NCBI GenBank assembly: GCA_034509735.1
Contig: JACGWO010000001.1
Span: 16,198,854-16,262,853, forward strand
DNA length: 64,000 nucleotides
Direction of reading: 5' to 3'
Source: Sesamum alatum
Taxonomy: Eukaryota > Streptophyta > Magnoliopsida > Lamiales > Pedaliaceae
Under the pieces are notes generated by a model. It did no database searches. It had not been told where the DNA came from and was given only the letters and a program-made list of their open reading frames with translations. Shown here one piece after another: positions 26,801-36,142 of this stretch. Every line of letters begins with the position of its first letter. Within the stretch, counting starts at the first letter, position 1. The position numbers were made by a program, and so were the translations under genes.

Positions 26801-28020
26801 AGTAATCTTTTTGAATGAGTTGACGAACACTAAGAAGGTTGTGCGAGAGATTTAGCACATAAAGACATCAGTGATGAGTTTTTTGTTACCTTCATTAGTT
26901 TGGATAGTGATGGTTCTTTTTTCCTTTGCACTTCTTTGTGATCCATCACCAAGAATAATTTGAGAAGTTACGTTTAGATCAAACTTCTCAAAGATATCTC
27001 GATTTCCCATCATGTGGTTGTTGCATCCTCTACCCAAATATCATACATTCTTTGATGCTCGATTATCACTGGAGTAGAACAGAATTTCTTCTCTCGACTC
27101 GTTCGTGAAATTTGTCTCATCTTTTTATTCACTTTTCTCCTTATTTTGGAACCAACAATCCCTCTTAGAATAATTTGGAATTTTACATCTTTTGCATCTA
27201 AAAAAACAATCTTTAGACTCGTTGTTGGTCTTCTTGCAAATATGACACCCATTATTATCGGAATTTTGCGGCTGCTTGCTTTTCTAAGTGATCTTCTTTT
27301 CACTCTGTCTCCATTTGGCTTTGTTTTGATCGCTTCCTCTAAAGTCTCCTTTGTTGCCAAAACTGGATTTTGGCGCTTGCTTAGACTGAAAAGCTTGTTC
27401 GGTTGAAGAGGTAACCGAACGATTGACTCTTTGCTCATGTGTGAGAAGTGACCCTGTTAGCTCATACATGGTTAATTTTGAAAAGTCTTTTGATTCTTCG
27501 ATAACGGCAACTGCATGGTCGAATTTTGGAGGGAGACGTCGCAACACTTTCTCGATGACTCTTTTCTCTTAAATTGTATCTCCACAACATTTGATTTGAT
27601 TTACAATCCCGTGATTCATGATGAGAAATCACGAATTGATTCCCGTTCTTTCATTTTGAGATTGTCAAAATCTCGCCATAGTAATTGAAGCTTCAAGGCA
27701 ATCGTCTTTTCTATACCTTGAAATTGAAGCCTCAAAATCTCCCAAGCTTCTACAACAGTTTTAACTCCAAAAATTCGAGGAAAGCTTCATCTAGCAATGC
27801 CTTGTTGAATGTATCGTAATGCCATCGAGTCTTTCTTCTTGAATTCTTTTTGCCATTTTTCAAAATTTTTATCATTTTCCACGGGTGGTTGCAGCTTTCC
27901 GTCGATCATATCCCATAATTCCATGGACTCAAAAAACGTTTGCATTTGACTACTCCAATACTCATAGTGCTCCACTTCGAAGATGGGAACTTGGCTTCGA
28001 GAAAATACGAACAATGGAGC
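23877..28020 (-). pseudogene. Copia-1 gag-pol remnant
   Basis: Domain fragments in transcription order on the minus strand are listed here. A gag UBN2-type segment lies at 27787-28000. A further gag fragment with zinc-knuckle residues is at 27010-27547. Protease and GAG-pre-integrase are at 26541-27037 (LGDGSQ, then LSTLWHLWYGHLHNKTL). Integrase core pieces are at 25800-25934 and 25559-25753 (MRMDRGGEF). Reverse transcriptase is at 24686-24877 ([20 protein letters not shown]). RNase H is at 23877-24476 (DNDWVESVDDRKSTSGYMFF). Stops and frame changes separate nearly every block, so no polyprotein can be made. Confidence 0.88.
25935..26454. other. 520 bp foreign insertion in the Copia-1 integrase, possibly of organellar origin
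   Basis: The copia reading is clear up to LELVH on one side and from DICGPM on the other, and the 520 bases between them have no copia similarity. Composition is more balanced than the surroundings, and the style (runs such as GAGAAAGAAGATC and GGTCTCCCGAACAACC) resembles plant mitochondrial intergenic DNA. There is no LTR, TIR or poly(A), so nuclear capture of organelle DNA is a reasonable but unproven reading. Confidence 0.45.
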
Positions 28021-28092
28021 GGAGGAAGAATTTGACGCTATGATAAAATCAATCGTGACTCTGATACCAATTTTGTTGGGAGCGGAAGCTAT

Positions 28093-28871
28093 TGTTGGAA
28101 TTTTATTGGCCCATGACCCATTCGGGTAGGCCCAACTCACGGGCCCAAACCCACAACCAAAGGATGGCTCAATCCACCACTAATTGGCCCAACCCATCAA
28201 AGCCCATTTACACTACCCGACCCCGCCTAGTACCCTATTTGACCCTAGCCCCTCATACATATGTTTGCCCTGACTCTAAAAACAGAATCCCTCATTTCTC
28301 CTTGCAATCTGCCGCCGCTTTCAAACTTTCTCTCCCTCATTTGGCTCCTTAGCTTCTCCCCATGTTTCCTCCATTCTGATGGCATCAGATTCATGGTCCA
28401 CCGCCTTCTCGCCTCTGCCTTCTCACTAATGTCTCATATAAAAGGGTTCTCATCACTCTTGTGTGAGATATAACAAGTGTGAGTACAAAGCCTTCACCTC
28501 CCTACTCCATTCTCGAAAAATCGGAAGTTCCTTAGTGGAAATTGTGTAGTGATTGTTTGGATCCTTTGTGGACATAGACCTTTGTGTAGTGTTTAGATCC
28601 TTTGTGGATCGTGGTCCTGTGTGGACGAGGGTCTTTATGGTGGTGATTGAGTAACCAATTGTGGGAGCCGGCCTTCTTTGTGGTCGTGAGTTTCCCCTCG
28701 GATCTCAGCTCCTTGAGCCATTGATAGTATTGGTTCTTATTGTTAATATATATAGTGTATAGATTTTGTATTCTTTTATTTTTGTAGTTTAAATCATTTC
28801 TGTAATTATTGGGTTGTAATAGTAATTAGGAGATTTGTTGTAACTCTCCGCTGGTGGATCTCCACCCAACA
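28093..28871 (+). mobile_element. Solo LTR (779 bp) inside the Copia-1 5' LTR
   Basis: It starts TGTTGGAATT, ends CACCCAACA, and is flanked by GCTAT at 28088-28092 and 28872-28876. A TATA-like CTCATATAAAAGGG lies at about 28432-28445, giving a plus orientation. No internal coding region is present, as expected after LTR-LTR recombination. It interrupts the Copia-1 LTR 19 bases from its inner edge. Confidence 0.85.
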
Positions 28872-28873
28872 GC

Positions 28874-29227
28874 TATGATAAGTGGAATAAGATATTATAA
28901 AAGAAATTATTCAAGCAGCTATAGCTCACACAATTTTACAATTTTACTTGCATCACTCTTGTTTTCATTTACTTGATTTCTTTTCTCTCTTTCTTACTTC
29001 ACTTGCTTGACATACAACACCTATTTATAGTGTCAAATAGAAAATCCTAGAAGATAGAATACAAAGAGATAGTCAAGATTATTTAATTTCATCATACTTC
29101 CCATACATATTTTTTTTCCAAAGCTTGAAAGCAGTTTTCAAAGGTTGAATGCATGGCTTCAAGTTGTGTCTCTTCACTTGCAATCTTTTCCAAGAAGGTG
29201 AAGATGGCAAATTAATGCATTTCAACT
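28874..29227 (-). repeat. Copia-1 5' LTR, distal part
   Basis: Continuation of the right LTR after the solo LTR. It is collinear with 23297-23653 and ends TTTCAACT (the left copy ends TTTCAACA), followed by the TGATA target duplication. Confidence 0.85.
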
Positions 29228-29451
29228 TGATACGCTCGTATATTTCTATAAATCTATTGCCAATTACGTAAACATAAAAAAATACACATACATACGATAT
29301 TCCATGTGTACATAAACGTATAAATATACACTACTTGTACACGTCATTAGATCCAACGTTCATATCACACACACTTACATTCTATCCACCAAAAAACACA
29401 GAACACCAAATGGATCAAACGATTCATAAAATCATGACGAATACGAATTAA

Positions 29452-29778
29452 TTATAAGCTAGCAACAATAATCTCCATGTGGAGCTTTCTGAGGTCGAGC
29501 GCACAGGCCAGGGCTTCGTCCATGGCATGTCGAGCCCCAGACAGCGCCTCTTCGAGACTCTGGTTGATCATGTAATAAGAGCATAACTGGGCGAGAATGT
29601 GGTCGTGTCTTTCCTCGTACCTAACTACTCTCTCTTCTGCTTCTCGCAGCGCTTCTCTTATTATCTGCAGTTTCTCTGCCGTAGCTTTCCTCTTTTGCAA
29701 TTTCCGGAGTTCTGAGGATGCAACAACAAATGTTGCAGAGGCCCCTAATAAGACCAACACCATGCGCCCAATGTCCAT
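29452..29778 (-). CDS. Small membrane-anchored coiled-coil protein (108 aa)
   Basis: Single open frame starting MDIGRMVLVLLGASATFVVA. An N-terminal hydrophobic segment (about residues 5-21) is followed by a charged helix rich in Lys/Glu with heptad-like spacing (about 24-62) and a second helical part to the C-terminus. The layout suggests a tail- or signal-anchored small protein. Codon use and GC are higher than in the flanks, which supports a real gene. I do not recognise the family and give no function. It begins 220 bases beyond the Copia-1 target duplication. Confidence 0.6.
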   Translation of the reverse strand: MDIGRMVLVLLGASATFVVASSELRKLQKRKATAEKLQIIREALREAEERVVRYEERHDHILAQLCSYYMINQSLEEALSGARHAMDEALACALDLRKLHMEIIVASL

Positions 29779-30151
29779 TTTCTTGATGCAAGAACAAATG
29801 TTTTCAATGTGTGTGTGTGTGTAGTGATTGCATATAATAATAATGGTTCTTGATTAAGGAAGGAATGTTGGTGGTAGTAGTAGTAGTTATTCTTTGCTTC
29901 TGCTCTAGTTAATTCTTGCCTCTTCTTCTCCTTTTTTTCATCCGTATAATCAATACACTTGTCGTGTAATTGGTGTGCAATTCAAAAAAATAATCAATCA
30001 CATAACAATTGTATTAATTGATTTATTTGGTTTGATCAAATTTGGTTTGGGTAAAAGATTTCCCTCAGATGCTGCTCTACGAGGTAATTAATTGCGATGC
30101 ATGTCCAACTCGCTCGAGACTTGAGAGTAAATTTCACTTTATTAACTCTTA
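29779..30151. other. Upstream region of the small coiled-coil gene
   Basis: It contains GT and TAG microsatellites close to the gene and AT-rich spacer. No gene is supported. Confidence 0.4.
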
Positions 30152-30425
30152 GGCCTCGTTTACTTTGGTGTATTAGCCTAAATAAAAAAATTAGTATAAG
30201 TTAATACAATGTTTATTTTGTTGTATGAGGATCCGGTATAAAACCAAAGTCTTGTACTATTTAATAATACCAACCAAAGGAGGTGGTATAACTTATTCCT
30301 AAGAATAATATAATCATTCTTGCTTAAGTAAACACCTTACAATTTATACAGAACTTTTTAATCATTCATTTAGTTCAAAATAATCCTGTCACTCATTTAA
30401 TATGGTCCTCAAAGTAAACGAGACC
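30152..30425. mobile_element. Tourist-like (PIF/Harbinger) MITE, 274 bp
   Basis: TTA at 30149-30151 and 30426-30428 flanks inverted ends GGCCTCGTTTACTTTG and (reverse complement of the right end) GGTCTCGTTTACTTTG. The 3 bp TTA duplication and GGSCTYGTTT-type terminus are typical of Tourist MITEs. It is non-coding. Confidence 0.75.
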
Positions 30426-30428
30426 TTA

Positions 30429-30896
30429 GAGGATGTTTTCGTGACAGAATATAAGTTCTTCAAAGTATTGTACGTGATGTTTCACACCTTATAAAAAAAA
30501 TATTATTAAATAGAAAGAAGATGTTATACAATCAAAAAAATAAGATGTTTTAATTTCTAATTTGTTTGTAAGATTTAAACGAATTTTTCCAGTTTTAAAT
30601 CTAATCATTGTCATAAAACATTTGTAATCTTATTTTATTCTAATATTTCAAAAGCTTTGGTTAGAATAAGATTCTAACATCTCATGAACTCAAAAACCAT
30701 CCTATAAGATATATGAATTTATATATTGTTTTAAAAATGAGAAAACATTTATAATGTAAATGTACCACCAAAAACAAGTCTGCAACTTAAACATCCTAAG
30801 TGAAAAACAATGAAGATAATAAGGTTGTCATCAAGAATGACAAGAAATCTGAAAGAGAAAAAACCAACTACATATCCCTATCTACCTATGCATACT
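30429..30896. other. AT-rich spacer and BiP-like 3' region
   Basis: AT-rich. The right part is probably the 3' untranslated region of the minus-strand Hsp70 gene. Confidence 0.4.
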
Positions 30897-33388
30897 TCAC
30901 AATTCATCGTTACGTTCTTGATGCTCATGATCACCGGCACCCGTTGGTCCGCTTTTCTCGTACACCTTCGTTATAATCGGATTGCACAAAGCTTCCAACT
31001 CTCCCGTCTTCTCGTCCAACTCATCCTTGTCCGCGTGCTGGTTGTCGTCCAACCACTCCATAGCGTCCTTGAGAGCGTTCTCGATCTCTTCTTTATCCTC
31101 AGACGAGATTCGTTCTGCCAACTTGTCGTTGATCGTGCTCTTCATGTTGAAAATGTAAGTTTCGAGTCTGTTTCGTGCTTCGATTCTCTCTCTGATCCTC
31201 CTGTCCTCCTCTGCAAACTCCTCTGCTTCCCTTACCATCTCTTCAATCTCTTCTTCACTTAGACGTCCCTTTTCGTTCGTGATGGTAATGGATTCGGACT
31301 TCTTGGCTGCTTTGTCCTCTGCTTTTACGTGCAGTATGCCGTTCACGTCTACCTCGAATGTGACTTCTATTTGGGGGACACCCCTGCAAGAGAAACATTG
31401 GAGCAAATGTGTTGTAAGAATTCCATGACATATACTTAGTTAGTTCTTCATGGGACTTTGTCTTACCTTGCAGCAGGTGAAATACCAGACAGTTCAAAGC
31501 TTCCTAGTTCTCGACAGTCTTCCGTTAGCGCCCGTTCTCCTTCGTAAACCTGAAGATCAATCAGTTAAGACAAGATGAACCCTTCAGCTCATTACAGAGT
31601 TGCAAGCACCAATTCTCATACCTTGATTGAAACTGTGGTTTGCTGGTCTTGATAAGTAGTGAAAACCTGCGACTTTTTGGTTGGTTTAACTGTGTTTCTT
31701 GGTATGAGTTTTGTCATAACTCCACCCACTGTCTCAATCCCCAAGCTCAAAGGAGTTCTATCAATCAACACAATCTCTGCAGACAACAATGCCAACATTA
31801 ACAAAAAATCCTCATAACAAAACTCATCAAACATGATGTGTCTAGTCTTCAATCAAGAATCATTACTTTCCATCTCCTCGCCGCCCTCCCCACTAAGCAA
31901 TCCGCCTTGAACGGCCGCTCCATGCGCGACAGCCTCATCCGGATTGACACCCTTGCTCGGTTCTTTCCCACCGAAAAACTCCTTCAACAGCTGCTGCACC
32001 TTAGGAACTCTGGTGCTACCTCCAACGAGCACGATTTCATGAACATCAAACTTGCTCAAATTTGCATCCTCCAAAGCCCGTTTCACCGGCCCCATCGTCT
32101 TCTTGAACAAATCCACGTTCAACTCCTCAAACCTCGCCCTCGTCAACGCCTCAGAGAAGTCGACCCCATCAAACAACGCCTCAATCTCAACGCGCACTTG
32201 GTGCTGGTTGCTCAAAGCCCTCTTGGCCCTCTCACATTCCTTCCTAAGCTTGCCAAGAGCCCTCTTATCTTGGCTAATGTCCTTGTTATACTTCTTCTTG
32301 ATCAACTTAACGAAATAGTTCATCACCCTATGATCGAAATCTTCGCCTCCCAAATGAGTATCTCCACTAGTTGCAAGAACCTCAAACACACCGTTGTCGA
32401 TGCTCAAAACGCTTACATCAAACGTACCACCACCAAGATCGAAAACCAGCACATTCCTCTCCCCTTCCTTGTCCAAACCGTAGGCGATTGCAGCCGCCGT
32501 CGGCTCGTTGATTATCCGCTCCACGTGCAGCCCTGCTATGGTCCCTGCATCCTTAGTTGCTTGTCTCTGTGCATCATTGAAATAAGCTGCACACACAAAC
32601 AACAACATCAAAACAAATTTTTTCAATCTAGACAGAAGCAGATGCAGTTCAAGCTGTAAGAAACCTTGAAAACATACCTGGAACAGTTATGACCGCACGT
32701 TGGATTTTCTTGCCCAAATAGGCCTCTGCTGTCTCCTTCATCTTCTGAAGTATCATAGCGCTGACTTCCTCAGGACTAAACACCTTAACTTCGCCATCCT
32801 TAATCTTGACTTGTATGTAAGGTTTGCCGTCTTTATCCACAACCTTGTACGGCAACATCTTCATATCTCTCTGGACCTCTGGATCATCAAACCTACCAAA
32901 CACGCCGTAAATATTTATTACATACATCTCTGTCACATTCTAACAAGTTTCCAATTAGTGTATGGAACTTACTTCCTTCCGATAAGCCTTTTGACATCGA
33001 AGATGGTGCGTTCAGGGTTGAGGGCCGCCTGATTCTTGGCGGCTTCTCCGATCAACCGCTCCGTATCGGTGAAAGCAACCCAGGAAGGGGTGATTCGATT
33101 TCCTTGGTCGTTGGCTATGATGTCGAGTTTGCCATGTCTGTAGACTCCGACACAAGAATAGGTTGTCCCCAGGTCGATTCCGATCACTGTCTGAGAGCTC
33201 TCAGCAGCCGCTGCTATGCCTATGAAAAATTCTGCAGAAACAAGTAATGAAAAACTTGATTAGCTTTGGAGTTTTAAGCAATGTTTAACTAATCAAAGAC
33301 ATATAATTAATATGGGTGGATGGGGATGATGATTATTACCAGAAGCAAAGAGGAGAAGAATGCAAAAAGCTGTTTCCTTGAAGGCCAT
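30897..33388 (-). CDS. ER luminal binding protein (BiP, Hsp70 family), BiP3-like
   Basis: Seven coding exons: 33340-33388, 32973-33231, 32678-32892, 31867-32586, 31622-31776, 31467-31549 and 30897-31383. They total 1968 bases (655 residues) with all GT..AG introns in phase. An N-terminal signal peptide ([16 protein letters not shown]..., about residues 1-26) precedes the ATPase domain with [27 protein letters not shown] and [16 protein letters not shown]. The substrate-binding domain follows. BiP is the ATP-driven chaperone of the ER lumen, and BiP3-type genes are induced by the unfolded protein response. Two features are odd. The C-terminus is NDEL rather than the usual plant HDEL (codon AAC, one base from CAC). 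The interdomain linker reads KIVLIDR at about residues 415-421 where BiPs usually have a DILLLDV-like sequence. The gene is otherwise intact. Confidence 0.93.
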
Positions 33389-33455
33389 GATGATGAATTA
33401 TCAATTGTGTAATGAATGTATGTATGAGAGAGTTTTTGTGGAGGTGGAGGTGAAG

Positions 33456-33468
33456 GTATTTATATAGG
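33456..33468 (-). promoter_or_regulatory. TATA box of the BiP-like gene
   Basis: On the minus strand CCTATATAAATACC lies about 70-80 bases upstream of the start codon. I looked for ERSE (CCAAT-N9-CCACG) and UPRE-like sites further upstream and found no exact match. Confidence 0.5.
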
Positions 33469-33930
33469 TTGAGTTGCTGAGGTGGTAGAATCCCACAAGG
33501 ACAAGAGTAGGAGTTTGAGAGTAAGTAGGATTAGTGTTGTCATGTATGGTAAAAATGAATCAGGAGTCTGGTTTAACCGATGGCAGTGGATGACATGACG
33601 GCAAATTCTAGTTTGGATCTGTTTTGATCGAATTTGAATTAATTATATAACATGTACAATATATTTATTTATTTTATGAATAACGTACAGTTCAAAAAAC
33701 ATAATAAATCACATTACAAGTATTTTACATTTGCTCTATAGTTAGTTTGATTCTCTACTATTATGTACGAGTCTTTCTTTCATCATGCACCTTACCTAAT
33801 TATTGCAATTTCCATATATTGTGATGCGCATATAACCAACCTTTTACTCTCGTTTTGTTTACTTGTATTAATGTATGAAGATGTATAAGAACACATTGAT
33901 TGTAAAGGATTTGTTTGAGCTTCAATAGAC
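33469..33930. other. Upstream region of the BiP-like gene
   Basis: No gene seen. A TGACATGAC-like bZIP-type sequence near 33590 is only weakly suggestive. Confidence 0.3.
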
Positions 33931-34095
33931 CAATATTAAGTCAATTGGGACTAAATATGAATTTTTATTTTTATTTTTATTTTTTGTTTTATAAATATCA
34001 ATAAATTTGGAGAATTTTGATTAATAAATTGATCCATTTATTGGACCGAAAAATTTGTAATTACAACAAACCTTAAAGAGGACGGTGTAATTATC
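33931..34095. repeat. Fragment of the palindromic repeat family
   Basis: Its reverse complement starts GATAATTACACCGTCC and continues with GTTTGTTGTAATTAC and CTCCAAATTTATTGATAT. These match the arm of the element at 11061-13471. Only one arm is present. Confidence 0.5.
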
Positions 34096-34175
34096 CATTT
34101 ATTTTAATATATAAATTATGGACATTGTTAGTCAATGTAGTATTTATTAAGATTCAATTATTTGAATTTAAATTT

Positions 34176-34817
34176 GAGTTAATTACACTGTCCTCCCCTA
34201 CTATTATGGAAATATACAAATTCTTCCATCTTACTATAAAAATTATATAAGCTTCCCTTTCAAATATATTCACCTTACAGATTGTCCCTTCAATTAGTTA
34301 ACTTAATGGATTTTGTTGATGTCATGAAAAAAAAAAAAAAAAGTTGGTCTAAACTTTCTATAATACCCTCAACGTGAATAATTCTATGTTCTAATGACTT
34401 AAATAGCCCTTAGGGGTGATTTGTTCTTTTTAAAATTAAAAAGGGTACTTGTAACTTTTAGTATATTGTTATATAACATTCTTTTAATCACATATTGTGT
34501 ATGTGTAGGTTATGACATTAATTTCTATTCCTAACAATCATCAAAGCTTGCAAATTTTGTTGAAATTATATTATTTTATAGAAAATCAAGCTTATATTTT
34601 GGAAAGAAAATACTTGAAAATATTTTGGTCCACTTCATTTTTTAAGTTTATTTAATTATTTTTAATTTTATAAATGAGGGAAAAATGAGTATTTAAGCAC
34701 ATACCGTTAAATTTGACTAATACATGTTAGCCAGAAGGGGCAATTTATAATTTTCATAATAAAAGAAAAAAAGTTGTATATTCTCATATTAGTATAGGAG
34801 GTTAGTGTAATTAACCC
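34176..34817. mobile_element. Mutator-like MITE (642 bp), 9 bp TSD
   Basis: TTTAAATTT at 34167-34175 and 34818-34826 flanks inverted ends GAGTTAATTACACTGTCCTCC and (reverse complement of the right end) GGGTTAATTACACTAACCTCC. Similarity between the arms continues for about 90 bases. No coding capacity is present. Confidence 0.75.
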
Positions 34818-34826
34818 TTTAAATTT

Positions 34827-36142
34827 TTAAACAACAGGACTATATGTTGATATAATGAATATTCTAATAGTGGTTATTGATTTAGTATAGTAACACTTGT
34901 TACTCTATTATAATAGTAAATTAGTAAATGTGGCACACTCAAATGTGTGTGCACAATTAATTTAAATTTTTATAAAATATTTATATTTTTAAAAAGTAAA
35001 TTAGTTAGATTCTAAAATATTAAAAATATAAAAAATAAGAGATTAATGAAAGAAAATAAGAAAAGAAAAGAAATGTGGAAGTTGGTAAGAGAGAAAATGA
35101 GAAGTTGAGAAGTGAGAGTTAAATAAAAAGTTGATAAAAGAGAAAAATAAGAATAAAATATTGAATAAATTAATATTATTCAATAAATTGGCAGACCAAT
35201 TTTGGGAGAGACACCAATGAGATGCTCTCCCTTAATATAATAGTATAGATTAATATAATAGTATAGATATACTAGTATAGATATATATATTTGATATTAA
35301 TAATTGATGATTGAAATTTATGCTATAAGCCTATAATTACAACCGCATCACTAAAAAAATAATCCTTGTGCTACCCACGAATATTCTTCAACGTAGTAGA
35401 AAATAATCTTTCCTTTTCTCCTTCCTTACACAATTACCATTAAAACTAGATCACCGTAATTTATTTTTTCAACAAAGTAATTTGCATCATAATCGTTTCA
35501 ATAAGTAGCATCATCTATTATGGTCTGCCTTTTCTTTTCCTTCTTTTTTTGTACATCAGCTGTTAATTATTAACTAATTAAAATCCTATTATATTGATAT
35601 GATGACCATTTTTCAATTAATTTAAAAAAGTAAAAGTTATGACCTGCGCATTCACTAATTGAATATGTGAATGTACCAAGTGGACCAGGGCCCAGATCAC
35701 ATTTTCATCAATTTTGCAGTATTTGGCCTAAAACGAACCAACTCCACTTTTTACAAGGCCTCGTACATCCGACGAAATTCAGATTCCACTTTCTCAACAC
35801 AAAATAAGAAACACACACACACACACACACCACATACCACTTTCTAAAAAGATTTATTTCAATTCAATAAAACCTTAACAACCAACACCAACATCCATTC
35901 ATAGAATAATAAAAGCTTTTAATGCAGACAAAGAAATCTAAGAACTCAGTAAAATTCGACGTTCCATTCCGCCCAACAGATTTCACAACACTAGAGGACT
36001 CAGAGAATCAATCAATCAGGATCCTAAGCACCCACGAATTTCTTTTAAACTTACCAAAACACTCCGAAGGATGCAAGACACCAGCAGATGAGTGCAAAGC
36101 CTAAGAAAAATGCATTATAGGTGAAATATTTGCTTCCCTGAC
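34827..36142. other. AT-rich spacer with a dispersed repeat and (AC)n
   Basis: The part at about 34920-35250 resembles 48523-48800 (AATTAATTTAAATTTTTATAAAAT with a downstream purine-rich stretch and GGCAGACCA-like end), so it is a dispersed repeat of unknown type. An (AC)n tract lies at 35810-35831. The right end is the 3' region of the pinin-like gene. Confidence 0.4.

Larger units (their letters stand above)
23281..29227 (-). mobile_element. Ty1/copia retrotransposon Copia-1 (degenerate, interrupted)
   Basis: TGATA occurs at 23276-23280 and 29228-29232 as a 5 bp target duplication. The left LTR is 23281-23653. The right LTR is 28074-28092 continued at 28877-29227, split by a solo LTR. A primer-binding site (reverse complement TTGGTATCAGAGT, initiator-Met tRNA type) lies just inside the right LTR at about 28058-28070, so transcription ran right to left. 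The interior has copia gag, protease, integrase, reverse transcriptase and RNase H in copia order, all broken by stops and frameshifts. A 520 bp foreign segment sits in the integrase (25935-26454). Confidence 0.9.

Noticed and set aside
31838..32659. 273-codon open frame antisense to the BiP-like gene
   Set aside because: Long antisense frames are a known by-product of Hsp70 codon usage. It crosses an intron of the real gene and has no domain.
33560..33620. Unfolded-protein-response element upstream of the BiP-like gene
   Set aside because: Only loose bZIP-like words (TGACATGAC) were seen, with no exact ERSE or UPRE consensus.
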